A stretch of DNA of 50,187 nucleotides from an uncultured Adlercreutzia sp. (lineage in GTDB: Bacteria; Actinomycetota; Coriobacteriia; Coriobacteriales; Eggerthellaceae). Positions 48,154-50,187 of the stretch are shown piece by piece. The notes below the pieces were generated by a model. That model searched no databases, had not been told where the DNA came from, and worked only from the letters and a program-made list of their open reading frames with translations. The position numbers were made by a program, and so were the translations under genes. The stretch is from contig CAJUFS010000013.1 of NCBI GenBank assembly GCA_910585575.1, positions 1 through 50,187 on the forward strand, in the 5' to 3' direction. Each line of letters opens with the position of its first letter. The stretch's first letter is position 1.

Positions 48154-50187
48154 GCTAGCCCTGCGCAACGTGCGCCGCTCGGTGCGCGATTACGCCATCT
48201 ACTTCGTCACGCTGCTGTTCGGCGTGGCCGTGTTCTACGCCTTCAACTCCATCGGCAGCCAGCAGATTCTGTTCGACCTGCAGTCGTCCACCTCCGAGCG
48301 GCAGTTCGAGACAACGGCTCAGTTCCTCGGCATGTTTTCGGTGGTGGTGGCCTTTGTGCTGGGCTTCCTCATTCTGTACGCGAATCAGTTCCTCATCCGT
48401 CGGCGCAAGCGGGAATTCGGCACCTACCTGGTGCTGGGCATGAGCCCGGGGCGCGTGTCGCGCATCGTGCTGTACGAGACGGTGATGGTGGGCCTCGTGT
48501 CGCTGGCCGTGGGCCTGGTGACGGGCGTGCTGCTGTCCCAGGGCCTCAGCTTCCTGACAGCAATGCTGTTCGGTACCACCATGAGCAACTACCAGTTCGT
48601 GTTCTCCCAGGACGCGTTCTTCACGACGCTGGCCTGCTTCGCCGCCATTTACGTGGTGGTGGCCCTGTTCAACACCCTTACGGTCAGCCGTCAGAAGCTG
48701 ATCAACCTACTGCATGCCGAGGCGCAGAACCAGCGCGTGGGCGTGCGCAACCCCTGGGTGTGCCTCGTGGTCTTCGTAGCGTCGCTGGGTGTTCTGGCCT
48801 ATGCCTACCAGCAGCTCATTGAGAGCGGCCTGGTCATGCTGGACGACCCGCGGTTCTTCCGGGCCACGGTGGCTATGCTGGTGGGGTCGCTGCTGTTCTT
48901 CTGGTCGCTGGCTGGGTTCGTGGTGGCGGTGGTTACGCGGTTGCGCAACGTGTACCTGCGGGGGCTGCGTATGTTCACCGTGCGCCAGATTGCCAGCAAG
49001 ATCAACACGGCATTCCTGTCGCTGTGGGCGGTATGCGTGCTGCTGTTCTTCTCTATCACGGTGTTCTCTACGGGCATGGGCTTCGTGGAGGTGTTCGTGG
49101 GCGGCATCGAGAAGGCGAACCCCTATTCCGCTACGCTTTCGGCGGCGGTGTGGTACGGGCCCGACGGCGACCCGCGGGCCTCGGCGGGCAGCGCGGCTCG
49201 CCACGACGAGATGGCGGCCGAGGCCCCCGAACGGCTGGAGGCAGCCGAGGCGGCGAACTGGGATATGGCGTTGCCGCTGCAAGAGGCCGCGCCCGAGCTG
49301 TGGGCCGAGACGATCGGCAAGTATGCCCAGGTGGACGAGTACCTAGTGCCTGATTCGACCTACGACGAGCTGATTGTGCCGGCTGAGGAGGCGGCCCCGG
49401 ACGCCAACCTGCGCCTGGACGACCTGGAGAGCATTCGCACGACCGAGATCGGCGTCGTGGGGCTGTCGGACTTCAACGGCGCGCGCACCCTGCAGGGTCA
49501 GGAGCCCGTTGCCCTGGGAGAGGATCAGTATGCGCTGGCCAACAACATGGAGCTCTCGGCCGCGTTGGCCCGCGCCGTCGCGAAGGCCGCGCCTTCGGTG
49601 GACGTGCTGGGGCAGACCTTGACGCCGACGGGAGAGGTGCTGGACACCCAGTTGGAAGACAACGCCATGACCGCCGTGGGGCTCGTCCTCGTTGTGCCCG
49701 ATGCGGTGGTGGATTCGCTGGTGGACGAGGGTCTTATCCCTTCGCGTTCGCTGCTGAACGTGAACTACGCTGACAACGGCAAGACGGTGGAAGAGAACGA
49801 CGCCGCGCTGGCCGCTATCGTGGCGGCGGCTCAACCGGCCTCCATGGGTGGCTTCGAGCAGGGCGCTGCGGGCGCCGATGACGAGTGGGCCAGCCTGTTG
49901 TGGCCGGTCACCCGCATCATCACCGCCAATGAGATGATTGTTCAGGCTGCGGGCTTGCGCCTGATGATCACCTATCTGGCGCTCTACATCGGGTTCATCT
50001 TTCTCGTGTCTACGGCGGCCATCCTGGCTATCCAGCAGCTGTCCCAGGCCTCCGATTCCAGCCAGCGCTACCGTACCCTGTGGAAGTTGGGCTGCGATCG
50101 CCGCATGGTGTTCCGCTCGCTGCTGGCCCAGGTGCTCGTGTACTTCCTCGTGCCTTTGGGGCTGGCGGTGTGCCACGTCACCTGCGC
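48143..50187 (+). CDS. BceB/FtsX-type ABC transporter permease, 3'-truncated by window edge
   Basis: Membrane subunit of the transporter encoded just upstream. At least 681 codons are visible without a stop. The N-terminal FtsX-type segment (MYLKLALRNVRRSVRDYAIY) and the cytosolic loop with YANQFLIRRRKREFGTYLVL, then GMSPGRVSRI, are characteristic of BceB/YtrF-like permeases. About seven membrane segments lie before residue ~325. A large extracellular domain (~335-600), acidic and variable, follows, and then the later helices (LRLMITYLALYIGFIFLVST). The long extracellular domain between the seventh and eighth helices is the hallmark of BceB-type peptide detoxification permeases. The ATG overlaps the ATPase gene's end by 11 bp. 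Confidence 0.9.
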   Translation, partial: MYLKLALRNVRRSVRDYAIYFVTLLFGVAVFYAFNSIGSQQILFDLQSSTSERQFETTAQFLGMFSVVVAFVLGFLILYANQFLIRRRKREFGTYLVLGMSPGRVSRIVLYETVMVGLVSLAVGLVTGVLLSQGLSFLTAMLFGTTMSNYQFVFSQDAFFTTLACFAAIYVVVALFNTLTVSRQKLINLLHAEAQNQRVGVRNPWVCLVVFVASLGVLAYAYQQLIESGLVMLDDPRFFRATVAMLVGSLLFFWSLAGFVVAVVTRLRNVYLRGLRMFTVRQIASKINTAFLSLWAVCVLLFFSITVFSTGMGFVEVFVGGIEKANPYSATLSAAVWYGPDGDPRASAGSAARHDEMAAEAPERLEAAEAANWDMALPLQEAAPELWAETIGKYAQVDEYLVPDSTYDELIVPAEEAAPDANLRLDDLESIRTTEIGVVGLSDFNGARTLQGQEPVALGEDQYALANNMELSAALARAVAKAAPSVDVLGQTLTPTGEVLDTQLEDNAMTAVGLVLVVPDAVVDSLVDEGLIPSRSLLNVNYADNGKTVEENDAALAAIVAAAQPASMGGFEQGAAGADDEWASLLWPVTRIITANEMIVQAAGLRLMITYLALYIGFIFLVSTAAILAIQQLSQASDSSQRYRTLWKLGCDRRMVFRSLLAQVLVYFLVPLGLAVCHVTC

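Overview
The window looks like chromosome of a high-GC anaerobic actinobacterium of the class Coriobacteriia, probably Eggerthellaceae. The evidence is the actinobacterial heat-shock order dnaK-grpE-dnaJ-hspR-clpB, a membrane-embedded LuxR-type regulator beside a Tat-exported DMSO-reductase-family enzyme, hydrogenase maturation genes, and lysine-rich secreted proteins. Genus and species cannot be fixed from sequence reading alone.

Layout. (1) 1-6252: heat-shock operon, with dnaK cut by the window edge, ending in a strong terminator. (2) 6253-10522: an AT-richer accessory stretch with a small XRE regulator, a secreted five-repeat Ig-like protein whose repeats carry cysteine inserts, a membrane protein with an orphan SurA-like chaperone domain, and the remnant of an AAA ATPase. 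(3) 10600-12470: minus-strand dicarboxylate/amino-acid symporter and a small acidic DUF1292 protein. (4) 12696-20648: surface-protein block with a WG/leucine-rich-repeat protein, an O-antigen-ligase-like membrane protein, and two tandem secreted transglutaminase-like paralogues with lysine-rich C-termini. (5) 20817-25211: M20 dipeptidase, an orphan LytTR response regulator and glucose-6-phosphate isomerase, each behind structured leaders. (6) 25628-29654: hypF-hypC-hypD for NiFe-hydrogenase maturation, without hypE. (7) 29814-31143: Rpn-type nuclease and GIY-YIG protein. (8) 31126-46369: a divergent respiratory locus. Its minus-strand arm encodes two unrecognised proteins, two degenerate UvrD-like proteins, a TorD-type chaperone and NapG/NapH-like Fe-S proteins. 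Its plus-strand arm encodes a multi-cluster ferredoxin, a 12-TM-type LuxR regulator and a DmsABC-type molybdoenzyme. (9) 46411-50187: YqeY, then a 32-codon membrane peptide coupled to a BceAB-type ABC transporter that runs off the window.

How it fits together. Regions 6 and 8 suggest anaerobic respiration: hydrogenase as a possible electron source, and NapGH-like and DmsABC-like complexes passing quinol electrons to an unknown terminal acceptor. TorD would guard the Tat-exported molybdoenzyme and the membrane LuxR protein would control expression. The most unusual feature is the placement of two helicase-like proteins with eroded ATPase/helicase motifs inside the TorD/NapGH operon, opposite a shared control region that carries repeated GCCTATGA half-sites. 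Several leaders also contain terminator-like hairpins just upstream of ribosome binding sites, and four intergenic regions share an extended -10 of the form TGN-TAGAAT or close to it.
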